Shown here: piece by piece, positions 7,806 through 15,426 of the stretch
How the letters are laid out: each line of letters starts with the position of its first letter
Numbering within the stretch: the first letter of the stretch is position 1
Origin: Bacillaceae bacterium SAS-127
GTDB lineage: Bacteria; Bacillota; Bacilli; Bacillales; Domibacillaceae
Assembly (NCBI GenBank): GCA_002261155.1
Contig: NKXN01000062.1
Coordinates: 22,344 to 86,343 of the forward strand
Length of the DNA: 64,000 bases
Direction of reading: 5' to 3'
Notes under the pieces: model-generated
What the model saw: only the letters and a program-made list of their open reading frames with translations
What the model was told of the DNA's origin: nothing
The model's database searches: none
Position numbers and translations under genes: made by a program

Positions 7806-8363
7806 TTATAGTGGGTTTTCGCCAAAACGCTCCCAAAGTTTGGGGAATTTCGGAGCCAAGTCTTCTTCGTCCTCCCAATCAAACGTAATATTAGATGTAT
7901 GATCACAATTACTGCCTTTTTCTTTCATTTTTGCTAAAAACGTCTCGTAAAGCTCATCATTCCATTCCGTTTCTCCCGTATGATGAATAGAAAAAGCATC
8001 AAAGCCAAGCTCTAAAAATTCTTCTAATTGAGGCAGACCTTCTTCGCTAAGGGTCTCCTCATTGATGTAATCACTTAAAAATTCAGGATTTTTTAAAGTC
8101 TGAGTGTATGTCTTTTCACCTTGCGAAATGAGCCACCCTAAGAAATAATCAAAGCAATCATCAGAACAGCCGCCCATTATGATATAAGCTGCTCCCCACA
8201 AGTCTGATGTGTAAGCTTCTTTCATTAGGTTGGTCAGGTGAATTTCAAAGTCGATACTTTCTTCGAGGTTTTGTTCGGATAGAAACTCTTCTATCCACTC
8301 TATTTTCTCCTCTTGATGCTTATTCGCTTCTTCAATCAAATGCCAGAATGCTTCTTTATTCAT
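7806..8363 (-). CDS. DUF4240 domain protein
   Basis: A 185-residue cytoplasmic protein. It starts MNKEAFWHLIEEA and carries GGCSDDCFDYFLGWLISQG around residues 64-82, the typical core of DUF4240. This family has no firm function and is often found alone or joined to WGR/MolR-type domains. AAGGAGA precedes the ATG. The gene is transcribed alone, leftward, toward the shared terminator at 7770. A possible remnant of a WGR-type gene lies far away at 45.4 kb; I see no direct link between them. Confidence 0.8.
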   Translation of the reverse strand: MNKEAFWHLIEEANKHQEEKIEWIEEFLSEQNLEESIDFEIHLTNLMKEAYTSDLWGAAYIIMGGCSDDCFDYFLGWLISQGEKTYTQTLKNPEFLSDYINEETLSEEGLPQLEEFLELGFDAFSIHHTGETEWNDELYETFLAKMKEKGSNCDHTSNITFDWEDEEDLAPKFPKLWERFGENPL

Positions 8364-8510
8364 CCGTTGTCTCCTTATAATAAGATGTGTTTAAATTTCA
8401 TTATATTCTCTTTTCATTATAGTGGCAAAAGAAGAGAGTATGTAAAAGTTTTAGATGAAGTTGAAAAATAGAATAATTAACCGCTAATAAGAAATAATAA
8501 AGTGAAACTT

Positions 8511-8546
8511 CAATCCGTGGGGGTTTTCTTCATCCCCCACGGATTG
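8511..8546. repeat. Perfect 13-bp hairpin of a non-coding element
   Basis: The arms CAATCCGTGGGGG (8511-8523) and CCCCCACGGATTG (8534-8546) enclose a 10-base loop. There is no T tract after it on the + strand. It belongs to the 322-base gap between the genes ending at 8363 and starting at 8686, next to a second structured repeat. Confidence 0.65.
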
Positions 8547-8550
8547 TTAG

Positions 8551-8655
8551 TTGAACGGATCGGGCGTTTACGGGCTGTTGATCTCCCACCTACATGTCTG
8601 CGCTTCTTCTGCCGGGTTGAGGTGGGAGTCTTACAGCCCGTTAATGCGGGATAAA
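8551..8655. mobile_element. Structured non-coding element, possible IS200/IS605-type end or remnant
   Basis: Nested inverted repeats: ACGGGCTGT (8570-8578) pairs with ACAGCCCGT (8633-8641), and inside it CTCCCACCT (8583-8591) pairs with AGGTGGGAG (8620-8628). The element ends with GTTAATGCGGGATAAA. The combination of long imperfect palindromes and a GTGGGAGTCTTACAGCCCG-type tail resembles what I recall of the subterminal palindromes of IS200/IS605 (TnpB) elements. No transposase gene is present. It could instead be an unrelated structured RNA or a palindrome-type miniature repeat. Confidence 0.4.
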
Positions 8656-8685
8656 AGTTGATTATTCGAAAGGAAGGGATGCAAG

Positions 8686-9312
8686 ATGTCTTTAGAATGG
8701 TTTGACCGAGTTAGTGAAGAATTGCAGGAGCATTTAGAGGCGATCTGTGAAAAATATGATCAAATTGGTCATATGACAGTAGATCGAGCATCGAAGCATC
8801 CGAAAATAGAGTTTTTTGTCGAAACGGATGAAAATGAAGGGGAATATTTCTGTTCTTTATTTTTCGATCCGTATAATGAAGAATTTTATGTAAAAACGTT
8901 TGAATTGGATGTTGATTATATGTCTAAAACGATCTTGCCGGATATGGAAGATATCGTTGATGAGGTGCATGAAAGCTTCCATGAATTTATTGAAGGAATG
9001 GATGATTACTCTTTTGTGATGGATGAGTTTAAATCGGATGATGACGATTATGAGGAAATAGCAGTGGAATGGATGACACCAGAAGTGACAGCCTATGCTC
9101 ATAAAGATGAGGTAGAAGTCACCTATCAATTCGGTGTCGTTCAAGAAACTGGAGACGGAGTATTGCGGCGAGTCAACCATATTCAAACGGTTGATGAAGA
9201 GTTGCTAGAGGATGTCACGAATTTTGTCTTTAGTAAAGAGGAAGCCAATACGATTATAGCGATGATTGCTAGTCATGTTGACAAATTAAGTGAATTTGAT
9301 TTTGTAGAATAG
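8686..9312 (+). CDS. Hypothetical acidic cytoplasmic protein
   Basis: A 208-residue, strongly acidic protein with no signal peptide, no membrane helix and no motif I recognise. It has a good ribosome binding site (AAGGAAGGGATG upstream of the ATG at 8686). Asp/Glu-rich stretches occur around residues 45-130, including a run of four Asp near 125. The gene stands alone between the structured element at 8.5 kb and the terminator at 9.35 kb. Coding potential looks real because the frame is long, ends cleanly and has an RBS. No function is proposed. Confidence 0.65.
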   Translation: MSLEWFDRVSEELQEHLEAICEKYDQIGHMTVDRASKHPKIEFFVETDENEGEYFCSLFFDPYNEEFYVKTFELDVDYMSKTILPDMEDIVDEVHESFHEFIEGMDDYSFVMDEFKSDDDDYEEIAVEWMTPEVTAYAHKDEVEVTYQFGVVQETGDGVLRRVNHIQTVDEELLEDVTNFVFSKEEANTIIAMIASHVDKLSEFDFVE

Positions 9313-9346
9313 GAAAAGAGAGATCATTAGCTAGTTTTGAAAGGAG

Positions 9347-9378
9347 GCGAACAAGGATATATCCCTGTTCGCTTTTTA
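9347..9378. terminator. Hairpin terminator between convergent genes
   Basis: GCGAACAAGGAT (9347-9358) pairs with ATCCCTGTTCGC (9361-9372) with one mismatch, followed by five T. It serves the acidic hypothetical gene. On the other strand it lies just past the restored stop of the CBS gene. Confidence 0.7.
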
Positions 9379-9419
9379 AATGACTTGATCATTCGTTTTC
9401 GTTAAATCCCAAGAGGTGA

Positions 9420-10094
9420 TCATCGCAATGGGAAGTTCTTCCGACGTACCATTGGCGTAATAAGAAGGGCTTCGAGTTTTTTATTGCTCTGTTGATAGCT
9501 TTCAAATAAATACTCCACGTCAAAAATGTTCGCTTCTTTCTTTATAAAAGCTAGTGTAGATGTACTTTGTTCAGTAAGAAGGTCTTGAACGGTGACGTCA
9601 AATAGGGTTGGGGAGCCATCTATTTGTTGATGAGCCATCCATTTTAGAATGTCTTTTCCAGTAAGAAGCCCTTTGCAGCCGCCTTTAGTAAATACGGGGT
9701 ATTCGGAATAGGAGAACTGCTTTATCATTTGCAATACTTCGGTTAAAGAGGTATGGAGTTCAACCGTGCGTACAGGTTTAGATGCAATGGAAAGAGCATC
9801 TGCCGGTTTAGCGATCAGTGCATCAATTTGTTCTATTCGTTTAACAATTTCTTCATGTGGCTCGGCAATATAAGAATGAGCCTCCGTTTTTTGATGAACA
9901 ATCGCATTTCTTAGTTTAGCAAATTGCTTTAATTCGTCTAAATGTGTGCGGACGACTGCATGCTGTTGAGCGGAAGTATGGAGTATTTCAATAAAGGAAT
10001 GTTGAGCTTGTTTAGGAACAAGTTGTTTTAACTGTTGATGAATCCGGTTAAAAGCTACTTCGAATCGTAAAGACCTCTCATTTTTTTCTATCAT
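9420..10094 (-). CDS. CBS-domain protein with frameshifted C-terminus
   Basis: As read, a 224-residue soluble protein. An N-terminal helical region (1-100, with a FAKLRNAIVH HEPN-like stretch) is followed by a CBS pair (about 105-215). The last residues (PMVRRKNFPLR) are not CBS-like. Shifting by one base near 9453-9456 lets translation continue as NGTSEELPIAMITSWDL to TAA at 9376-9378, exactly the expected end of a second CBS motif. One base is therefore probably missing, or the gene is mutated. CBS pairs usually bind adenine nucleotides. It has an RBS GAGGAGA. Monocistronic; target unknown. Confidence 0.75.
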   Translation of the reverse strand: MIEKNERSLRFEVAFNRIHQQLKQLVPKQAQHSFIEILHTSAQQHAVVRTHLDELKQFAKLRNAIVHQKTEAHSYIAEPHEEIVKRIEQIDALIAKPADALSIASKPVRTVELHTSLTEVLQMIKQFSYSEYPVFTKGGCKGLLTGKDILKWMAHQQIDGSPTLFDVTVQDLLTEQSTSTLAFIKKEANIFDVEYLFESYQQSNKKLEALLITPMVRRKNFPLR

Positions 10095-10439
10095 TCATCT
10101 GTCTCTCCTCTTTTCTTGAATGTTCTTTTGATTAAGTTTGTCCTATTTATTGATTGTTTATTTCAGAAATGAATTAGAAAGTCTCCGAACAGCTCGTTAG
10201 AACATGTGAATGAGAAAAAACAAAAAGAAAATTGATTTTTTTGTCGAAACAAGGGAAAATAATAAACATATCTTTTTTTAAAATGTGAAAATAGTCAACA
10301 TTCAAGCCTTTAAATATGGAATTAGCTACAATAACATTATTTTCATCGGCACGCTAGTTCATACTATGATATCCAAAGGAGGATGGATACTGGATAAGGC
10401 AGCAAGATTCATCTACTATCTAAAAAAGAGAGGCCTAAG
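10095..10439. other. 345-base gap upstream of divergent CBS and HTH-PAS genes
   Basis: AT-rich intergenic DNA holding the promoters of two divergent genes. I see no clear open frame with a ribosome binding site and no strong hairpin. A GGAGG at 10378-10382 leads only into a very short frame that stops at once. Confidence 0.5.
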
Positions 10440-10976
10440 ATGAGAGATTGGTTAATACAGTTAAGGAAGAATAAAAGTTTAACGCAAGCAAATATAGCGG
10501 AACAAGTGTTTATTGATCGCAGTTACTATGCACAAATTGAACAAGGAAAAAGAGATCCTAGTATCGGTGTAGCGAACCAAATCGCTAAATTATTACATTT
10601 TCATCCATCTTTATTTTATTCAGAATTTTTAGAAAACCCCCTTGAAGAGGCCATCAAAGGCTCTCCAGTCGTTGTAGCTCATTGTGATTTACAATTACGG
10701 TACACATGGATCTACAACCCTCATTTAAATTTCCATTGGCAGGAATGTATCGGAAAACGAGACGATGAAATCATGATGAATGAAGGATCGATAAGTTTAA
10801 TGAATGTCAAACGGCAAGTGATTGAAAAAGATATGATTATACGAGAAAAAATTTGGTTTCCGCTTTCTGGTCGTACTTTACTTTATGATGTATATGCTCG
10901 TTCACTAAAGCGGGAAGGGAGAATTATCGGGGCCATGACGGTGTCAACAATGCTTAAAAATATAGAAAATAAATAA
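10440..10976 (+). CDS. XRE-family HTH regulator with PAS-like sensor domain
   Basis: A 178-residue protein. Residues 4-58 form a helix-turn-helix of the XRE/Cro type (LRKNKSLTQANIAEQV, then YYAQIEQGKRDPSIG). Residues about 75-172 resemble a PAS domain (DLQLRYTWIYNPH, IGKRDDEIM, then a beta-rich end EGRIIGAMTVS), of the kind common in sensor kinases. An HTH fused to PAS would be a one-component ligand- or redox-responsive regulator. GAGAGG lies 6 bases before the ATG; upstream in-frame codons contain a stop. Its target is unknown; the small gene downstream is a candidate. Confidence 0.75.
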   Translation: MRDWLIQLRKNKSLTQANIAEQVFIDRSYYAQIEQGKRDPSIGVANQIAKLLHFHPSLFYSEFLENPLEEAIKGSPVVVAHCDLQLRYTWIYNPHLNFHWQECIGKRDDEIMMNEGSISLMNVKRQVIEKDMIIREKIWFPLSGRTLLYDVYARSLKREGRIIGAMTVSTMLKNIENK

Positions 10977-11101
10977 GTATTTTTTATCCGCTCTCCGAAA
11001 GTGGCAGATTGTCACAAAACATTTATTTAATATGTATTTTTGTTATAATTTAACTCTAGCGTTTTATAGAAAAAACGACATGAAATGCAGAGGTGAGTAG
11101 A

Positions 11102-11284
11102 ATGAAAAGCAAATGGACAGGTTCAGATTTCACGAAATGGATCGAGACACTTGATGAACCATATCGTTCGTACTTGAGAAGTAAGATGACAGAAGTGTTA
11201 GCGCTTTTCATGGAAAACCCCGAAAAAGCTAATCTATATGTTCAGCAATTAAAAGATAGCATGGAGCTTAAAAAAAAGAAATGA
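11102..11284 (+). CDS. Small hypothetical helical protein
   Basis: A 60-residue basic protein, MKSKWTGSDFTKWIETL at its start and a lysine tail at its end, predicted helical with no membrane segment. I use ATG 11102, 6 bases after AGGTGA, rather than GTG 11093. It lies 125 bases after the HTH-PAS gene, with a possible separate promoter (TTGTCA ... TATAAT-like AT-rich DNA at 11010-11050). I do not recognise the family. Confidence 0.55.
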   Translation: MKSKWTGSDFTKWIETLDEPYRSYLRSKMTEVLALFMENPEKANLYVQQLKDSMELKKKK

Positions 11285-11417
11285 TAAATATGTTTCCTTT
11301 TGCAAAGTTATATGTTATATTAATCAAGCGATGAGCTAATTTGCGTAAGTCGAATCACATGCCGTTAGAGGTTAAACATCTGGATGTGGCCAGATGGTTT
11401 TTCGCCGCAAATACGTC

Positions 11418-11466
11418 AAAAAAGAGGCTGTCACTAAGGAATGTTCCTTAATGACAGCCTCTTTTT
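11418..11466 (-). terminator. Terminator of the csbB-gtcA-yfhO operon
   Basis: A long stem, AAAAAGAGGCTGTCA paired with TGACAGCCTCTTTTT, with an inner AAGGAA/TTCCTT extension. On the minus strand it is followed by T-rich sequence. The yfhO stop codon (11448-11450) lies inside the stem, so the last codons double as terminator. Confidence 0.8.
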
Positions 11467-14030
11467 GTATTCCATACATAGTAAACACCAACTAAACCAA
11501 TGATAAGCAGTAGGAGAGAAAAGAAAAAGAAGGGAGGAGTATACGTTAATTCAATTTGGTTCCTTCCTTGTTGCAAAGAGAGACCTATAAATGCATAATT
11601 CGCTTCATAGATCGGCTGTTTTTCTCCGTTGATTCGTAGCTTCCATCCCTTTTCAAAAGGAATCGGTAAGGCCATCCATCGTTCGCCCGTTCGATTGTTG
11701 TAATCGATCGTTACTTTATTTCTTTTGATCATGATGTTTGGAGCGTAGTCTTTCTTAGTTGCGACTTCTTTCAGCACTTGATAATCTTCTTCAAATAAAG
11801 CAATGTCTCTCACTACATAATTCCCTTTTGGTACTCGAATGGATATTTTTTCTTCTTTGGGCACTCGAATCATTAAGTCATTCACATTTGTTTTGTAAAT
11901 AGATTTGAATGCTTTACGGCTAGTTTCATAATCATTGACCATTAACGTAAAAGGTAAGCCATCGATATTTTCGATATGAAAGCCGACGTAATAATCAGCG
12001 GTTTTTTTATTCGGTTTTTTAGGCGTGATATCAATTCCTCCAACTTTTTCTTTAATGGTTAGCCTGTCATCTTGATAGGTTCCTCCGACTGTTTCAATGG
12101 TTGCTTGATTGATTTGGTTGTTCACGGGAGTATTTAAAGACTGATGAGGAATCGTTTCGTCTTTTAACACAATGCCTTGAAGCATCGCATGTTCACGGTC
12201 TAATACAGAGCCTTGTTGTAACTCTTTTTCACTAAAGACCTTCTTCGTTGTACGAACAAAAGGAAGAGGCAGTGAATTTTGATAAGCGATATAGTTTTTA
12301 GTTTCTAGAGATTTTTTAAAGCCATAAGGAACGTTCGCTTGCTGTTCTTTCGGTCGCACCCAAGCATTCGCTTGCAATAAACTATGCAAATTTGTCCGAT
12401 TGCTTAACGTCGCATAGCGGCTTACACTTTCTCTCCCCATATCTATTTGCAAGTCATTCCAATAAAAAAATAATAATTGCTGATTAAAAATACTAGAATA
12501 TAAGCTCGTACCATGAAACCGTTGTACCATAGGAGTATTATTACGAATTGACACCATCCAGTCGATTTTTTCAAGCGGCTCTTTAGCTTTTGCTTGAATT
12601 TGCTGGATCAGTTGTTGCTGCTCGATACTATTATAGGAAGCATTTTCGATCAATTCCTTCGTGACTGTTTTGACGCCAGCATGTTCTGATAAAGTCCATT
12701 GATAGAGATTGACGACTAGCAAGCTAGAAAGGATTAGCCATCCTTGTAAACACCGTAGAAGCACGGTAGATGTTTTCTGACGATAAAGTACAAGTAGTAA
12801 CGTGGTGATCAATAATAGCGTGAAGCTGATTTTCTTGACGATCGAAAATGCCGTCGTGGAGTCAAGGAAGGCCGAACTGATCGAGTAAAGCGTCAGCGAG
12901 GCGATCACAGCTAGTGCCATTTCTTTCAAATTGACGTTTTTTATATGTTGCAAGCCAACTGCGACACAGCCGGCGATAGTAAATGACAATAAATATTCAA
13001 AGCGGTATTGCGGAGCGGAAAAACCATTGAATGCACTGCCCGCGACTGGGCTATAGTGAAGAAGGATTAAGATAAAGCTAAGAAATGCAAACAGACGAAA
13101 CGAGGAGTGCTTATAAAGTGATTTCGTCCATATAAATAAAACAAATATAGCTGGAATAATAATATAACGACTAGCGAACAATGGATGATCAACTGCAGCA
13201 AACAGAGGAATCTCTGCGTTATAAGATGGACGATAATTGTTAAAGAAGCCATACGTCGCTGGGATAAAAGAGACGGCACTCAGACAAAAGCTAATTAAAC
13301 CAGAAGTAATAAATAGCTTACACTGTTCGAGTTTCCCTCGTTCATTAGATGTTAAAGGGATGAACCAGCGACCGATGATATATATCGCTAAAAACACTAA
13401 ATTAATGTAGGAAAAATAAAAATTATTAACGAGCATAAGAGCGACAGTAATGATGAACGATACAGGTGCGCCTTCACGGATGACTTTTTCCGTAGCCACG
13501 ATGAGCAGCGGAATCCAGATCATCGCATCTGAAAAAAACTCCCAAAAAACGACGTGACGAAAATACATGACGGATAGACCATAGATGACTGCACCAGTAA
13601 AGGCTGCTGTCTTTTCGATGTGTAAATAACGAAACGCCCAAGTCGTGATAAATAAAATCAAACTTAACCGGATGATACTCACCCATATAGCGATATCTGC
13701 CCAAAAATTTACATTGGGTGGATGGATGACTTGAAGCACTTCAAGCACATACACAATAATGATTGTCAAAAAGAAGATAATGGATGTTGAGAAATAATAA
13801 GCAAGCTGACTATAAAATCCTCCCCCTAAGCCGAAGCGAAAAGAATAGAAAAAGTTACCTTCTGTGTAATGATCATAAATAAATTGCTTAAACGGCAGCA
13901 TTTGCGACAGGCCATCATTGGGCCCCAACATGTATCTTCCATTTAACCATTCTTGCAAGAAAAAAAAGTGAGCAGCTGCCGACACGAGCAGACTGCCAAA
14001 GATAAGAAGCCCTATTGATTTTCTGTTCAT
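11448..14030 (-). CDS. yfhO: YfhO-family polytopic membrane glycosyltransferase
   Basis: An 860-residue membrane protein with about 12 hydrophobic helices in the first 430 residues, a large extracytoplasmic region (about 440-825) and a final helix near 832-850. It matches the YfhO family, the enzyme proposed in Bacillus/Listeria work to transfer GlcNAc from undecaprenyl phosphate to lipoteichoic acid outside the cell. The start overlaps the gtcA stop in an ATGA motif, and the upstream CsbB-type and GtcA-type genes supply the other two parts of that three-component system. It ends inside its own terminator. Polymer and sugar specificity are inferred from family, not seen. Confidence 0.85.
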   Translation of the reverse strand: MNRKSIGLLIFGSLLVSAAAHFFFLQEWLNGRYMLGPNDGLSQMLPFKQFIYDHYTEGNFFYSFRFGLGGGFYSQLAYYFSTSIIFFLTIIIVYVLEVLQVIHPPNVNFWADIAIWVSIIRLSLILFITTWAFRYLHIEKTAAFTGAVIYGLSVMYFRHVVFWEFFSDAMIWIPLLIVATEKVIREGAPVSFIITVALMLVNNFYFSYINLVFLAIYIIGRWFIPLTSNERGKLEQCKLFITSGLISFCLSAVSFIPATYGFFNNYRPSYNAEIPLFAAVDHPLFASRYIIIPAIFVLFIWTKSLYKHSSFRLFAFLSFILILLHYSPVAGSAFNGFSAPQYRFEYLLSFTIAGCVAVGLQHIKNVNLKEMALAVIASLTLYSISSAFLDSTTAFSIVKKISFTLLLITTLLLVLYRQKTSTVLLRCLQGWLILSSLLVVNLYQWTLSEHAGVKTVTKELIENASYNSIEQQQLIQQIQAKAKEPLEKIDWMVSIRNNTPMVQRFHGTSLYSSIFNQQLLFFYWNDLQIDMGRESVSRYATLSNRTNLHSLLQANAWVRPKEQQANVPYGFKKSLETKNYIAYQNSLPLPFVRTTKKVFSEKELQQGSVLDREHAMLQGIVLKDETIPHQSLNTPVNNQINQATIETVGGTYQDDRLTIKEKVGGIDITPKKPNKKTADYYVGFHIENIDGLPFTLMVNDYETSRKAFKSIYKTNVNDLMIRVPKEEKISIRVPKGNYVVRDIALFEEDYQVLKEVATKKDYAPNIMIKRNKVTIDYNNRTGERWMALPIPFEKGWKLRINGEKQPIYEANYAFIGLSLQQGRNQIELTYTPPFFFFSLLLLIIGLVGVYYVWNTKRGCH

Positions 14031-14416
14031 GCGCGAACACTCTCTTTTTTTAATATTTTTCCTGTCACGACAAATGTCACTGGCACCGATAAAAATAGAA
14101 CAATAATTGGTGTAACCGTACTACTAATATGTAAATATTCAATCAACATATACATGAAGAAGGAGGTAAGACAAAAGTTGAACAATTGCGACAAAGGAAA
14201 GGTGAAAAACTTCAATAACGTCGGTTTTACTTGAAAGGTAAAGTAACAATTTAAGAAGAAAGAGATGACCAAGCTTATCAGGAAAGCTACTATATGTGAC
14301 AGCATATAATTCTGGTGCAATAAAGAATGAAGCAGTAAGTAAATGGCATAGTAATGAAGAGTATTAATTCCCCCGATGATGACGAACTTGATAAATTCTT
14401 GGCCGGTTTTTCTCAT
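14027..14416 (-). CDS. gtcA: GtcA-like flippase
   Basis: A 129-residue protein with four transmembrane helices and the family start FIKFVIIGGINTLHYY, as in GtcA/GtrA proteins that flip lipid-linked sugars. I start at ATG 14416, with GGAG about 7 bases upstream; an earlier ATG at 14428 has no RBS. Its start lies 53 bases inside the 3' end of the CsbB-type gene, and its TGA overlaps the yfhO ATG by 4 bases. The tight overlaps indicate coupled translation. It would move undecaprenyl-phosphate GlcNAc across the membrane. Confidence 0.85.
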   Translation of the reverse strand: MRKTGQEFIKFVIIGGINTLHYYAIYLLLHSLLHQNYMLSHIVAFLISLVISFFLNCYFTFQVKPTLLKFFTFPLSQLFNFCLTSFFMYMLIEYLHISSTVTPIIVLFLSVPVTFVVTGKILKKESVRA

Positions 14417-15350
14417 AAGTGACTCCATTTCGAATATTGGTTTCTTGAATTAAGAATGGAGGCCGTTTTTTTGTTTCATAGTAAATTCGCCCAATATATT
14501 CTCCAATCACACCAAGACTCACCAATTGGATCCCTCCAAGAAGTAGAACAGCTGTAATGATCGTGAAATAGCCGGGTACAGCAACTCCATTCTTTACTAT
14601 TTGAATAAATGTGATGATACTATATAAAACAGACAGCGAAAGAATCAAAGCACCTGAATAAAAGCACAGACGGAGTGGGCGATTATTAAAGGAGACTAAT
14701 CCATCTAGCCCATAATTCATTAATTTAGTGAAGGACCATTTCGTTTGTCCATTTTTACGTAGAACATTTTCGTAATCGATAATTTTCTGTTCCATGCCAA
14801 TCCAGGAAAATAGTCCTTTTGAAAAACGTTGCCCTTCATTTAATGATAAGACAGCCATTACCGCTCGTTCACTAAGCAAGCGGAAGTCGCCGACCCCATC
14901 TTCAAGCTTCACATCGACAACTTTGTTTATTAGATGGTAATACAAGCAGGAAAAAACCGTTCGAAGGCGCTGCTCTCCTTTTCGATTACGACGAGCAATT
15001 ACTTGATCATAGCCTTCTTCCCATCCTTGAATGAGTGAAGGAATTAAATGAGGAGGGTGCTGCAAGTCTGCATCCATAATAATGACAGCTTTCCCACTCA
15101 CATGTTGTAAACCAGCGACGATCGCCGCTTCCTTGCCGAAGTTACGAGAAAATGAAATGTATTTGACTTTCGTTGATTTGGCAGAAAGTAATTTGATTTG
15201 CTGTAACGTTCGATCTGTACTAGCATCGTTGATAAAGATGATTTCCATATCATAGATAAGAGGAGCGAATTCTTTTTTTATATTTTCATAAATTAATGCA
15301 ATATTTTCTTCTTCATTGAAGGACGGAATGATGATAGAGATTTTCTTCAT
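14364..15350 (-). CDS. csbB: CsbB-like undecaprenyl-phosphate glycosyltransferase
   Basis: A 328-residue family 2 glycosyltransferase with two C-terminal membrane helices (about 225-250 and 260-285). Visible motifs are IIPSFNEEENI near the start, FINDASTDRT, and the metal/nucleotide site MDADLQHPP (about 92-100). This is the DPM1/CsbB type that makes undecaprenyl-phosphate sugar on the cytoplasmic face. I start at ATG 15350, 9 bases after AAGAAGGTG; GTG 15362 is possible. The C-terminal tail reads through into gtcA by 53 bases, a little longer than I would expect. First gene of a three-gene surface-glycosylation operon. Confidence 0.85.
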   Translation of the reverse strand: MKKISIIIPSFNEEENIALIYENIKKEFAPLIYDMEIIFINDASTDRTLQQIKLLSAKSTKVKYISFSRNFGKEAAIVAGLQHVSGKAVIIMDADLQHPPHLIPSLIQGWEEGYDQVIARRNRKGEQRLRTVFSCLYYHLINKVVDVKLEDGVGDFRLLSERAVMAVLSLNEGQRFSKGLFSWIGMEQKIIDYENVLRKNGQTKWSFTKLMNYGLDGLVSFNNRPLRLCFYSGALILSLSVLYSIITFIQIVKNGVAVPGYFTIITAVLLLGGIQLVSLGVIGEYIGRIYYETKKRPPFLIQETNIRNGVTYEKNRPRIYQVRHHRGN

Positions 15351-15426
15351 CTTGATGAACACCTTCTTAGCGTATTTAAAGTATAGTTTTCATTCTATTG
15401 TAGTCAGGGAGAGGAGCGAATAAACA

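Noticed and set aside
9341..9360. Ribosome binding site AAGGAGG at 9341-9347
   Set aside because: No start codon or open frame follows; it is part of the terminator hairpin.
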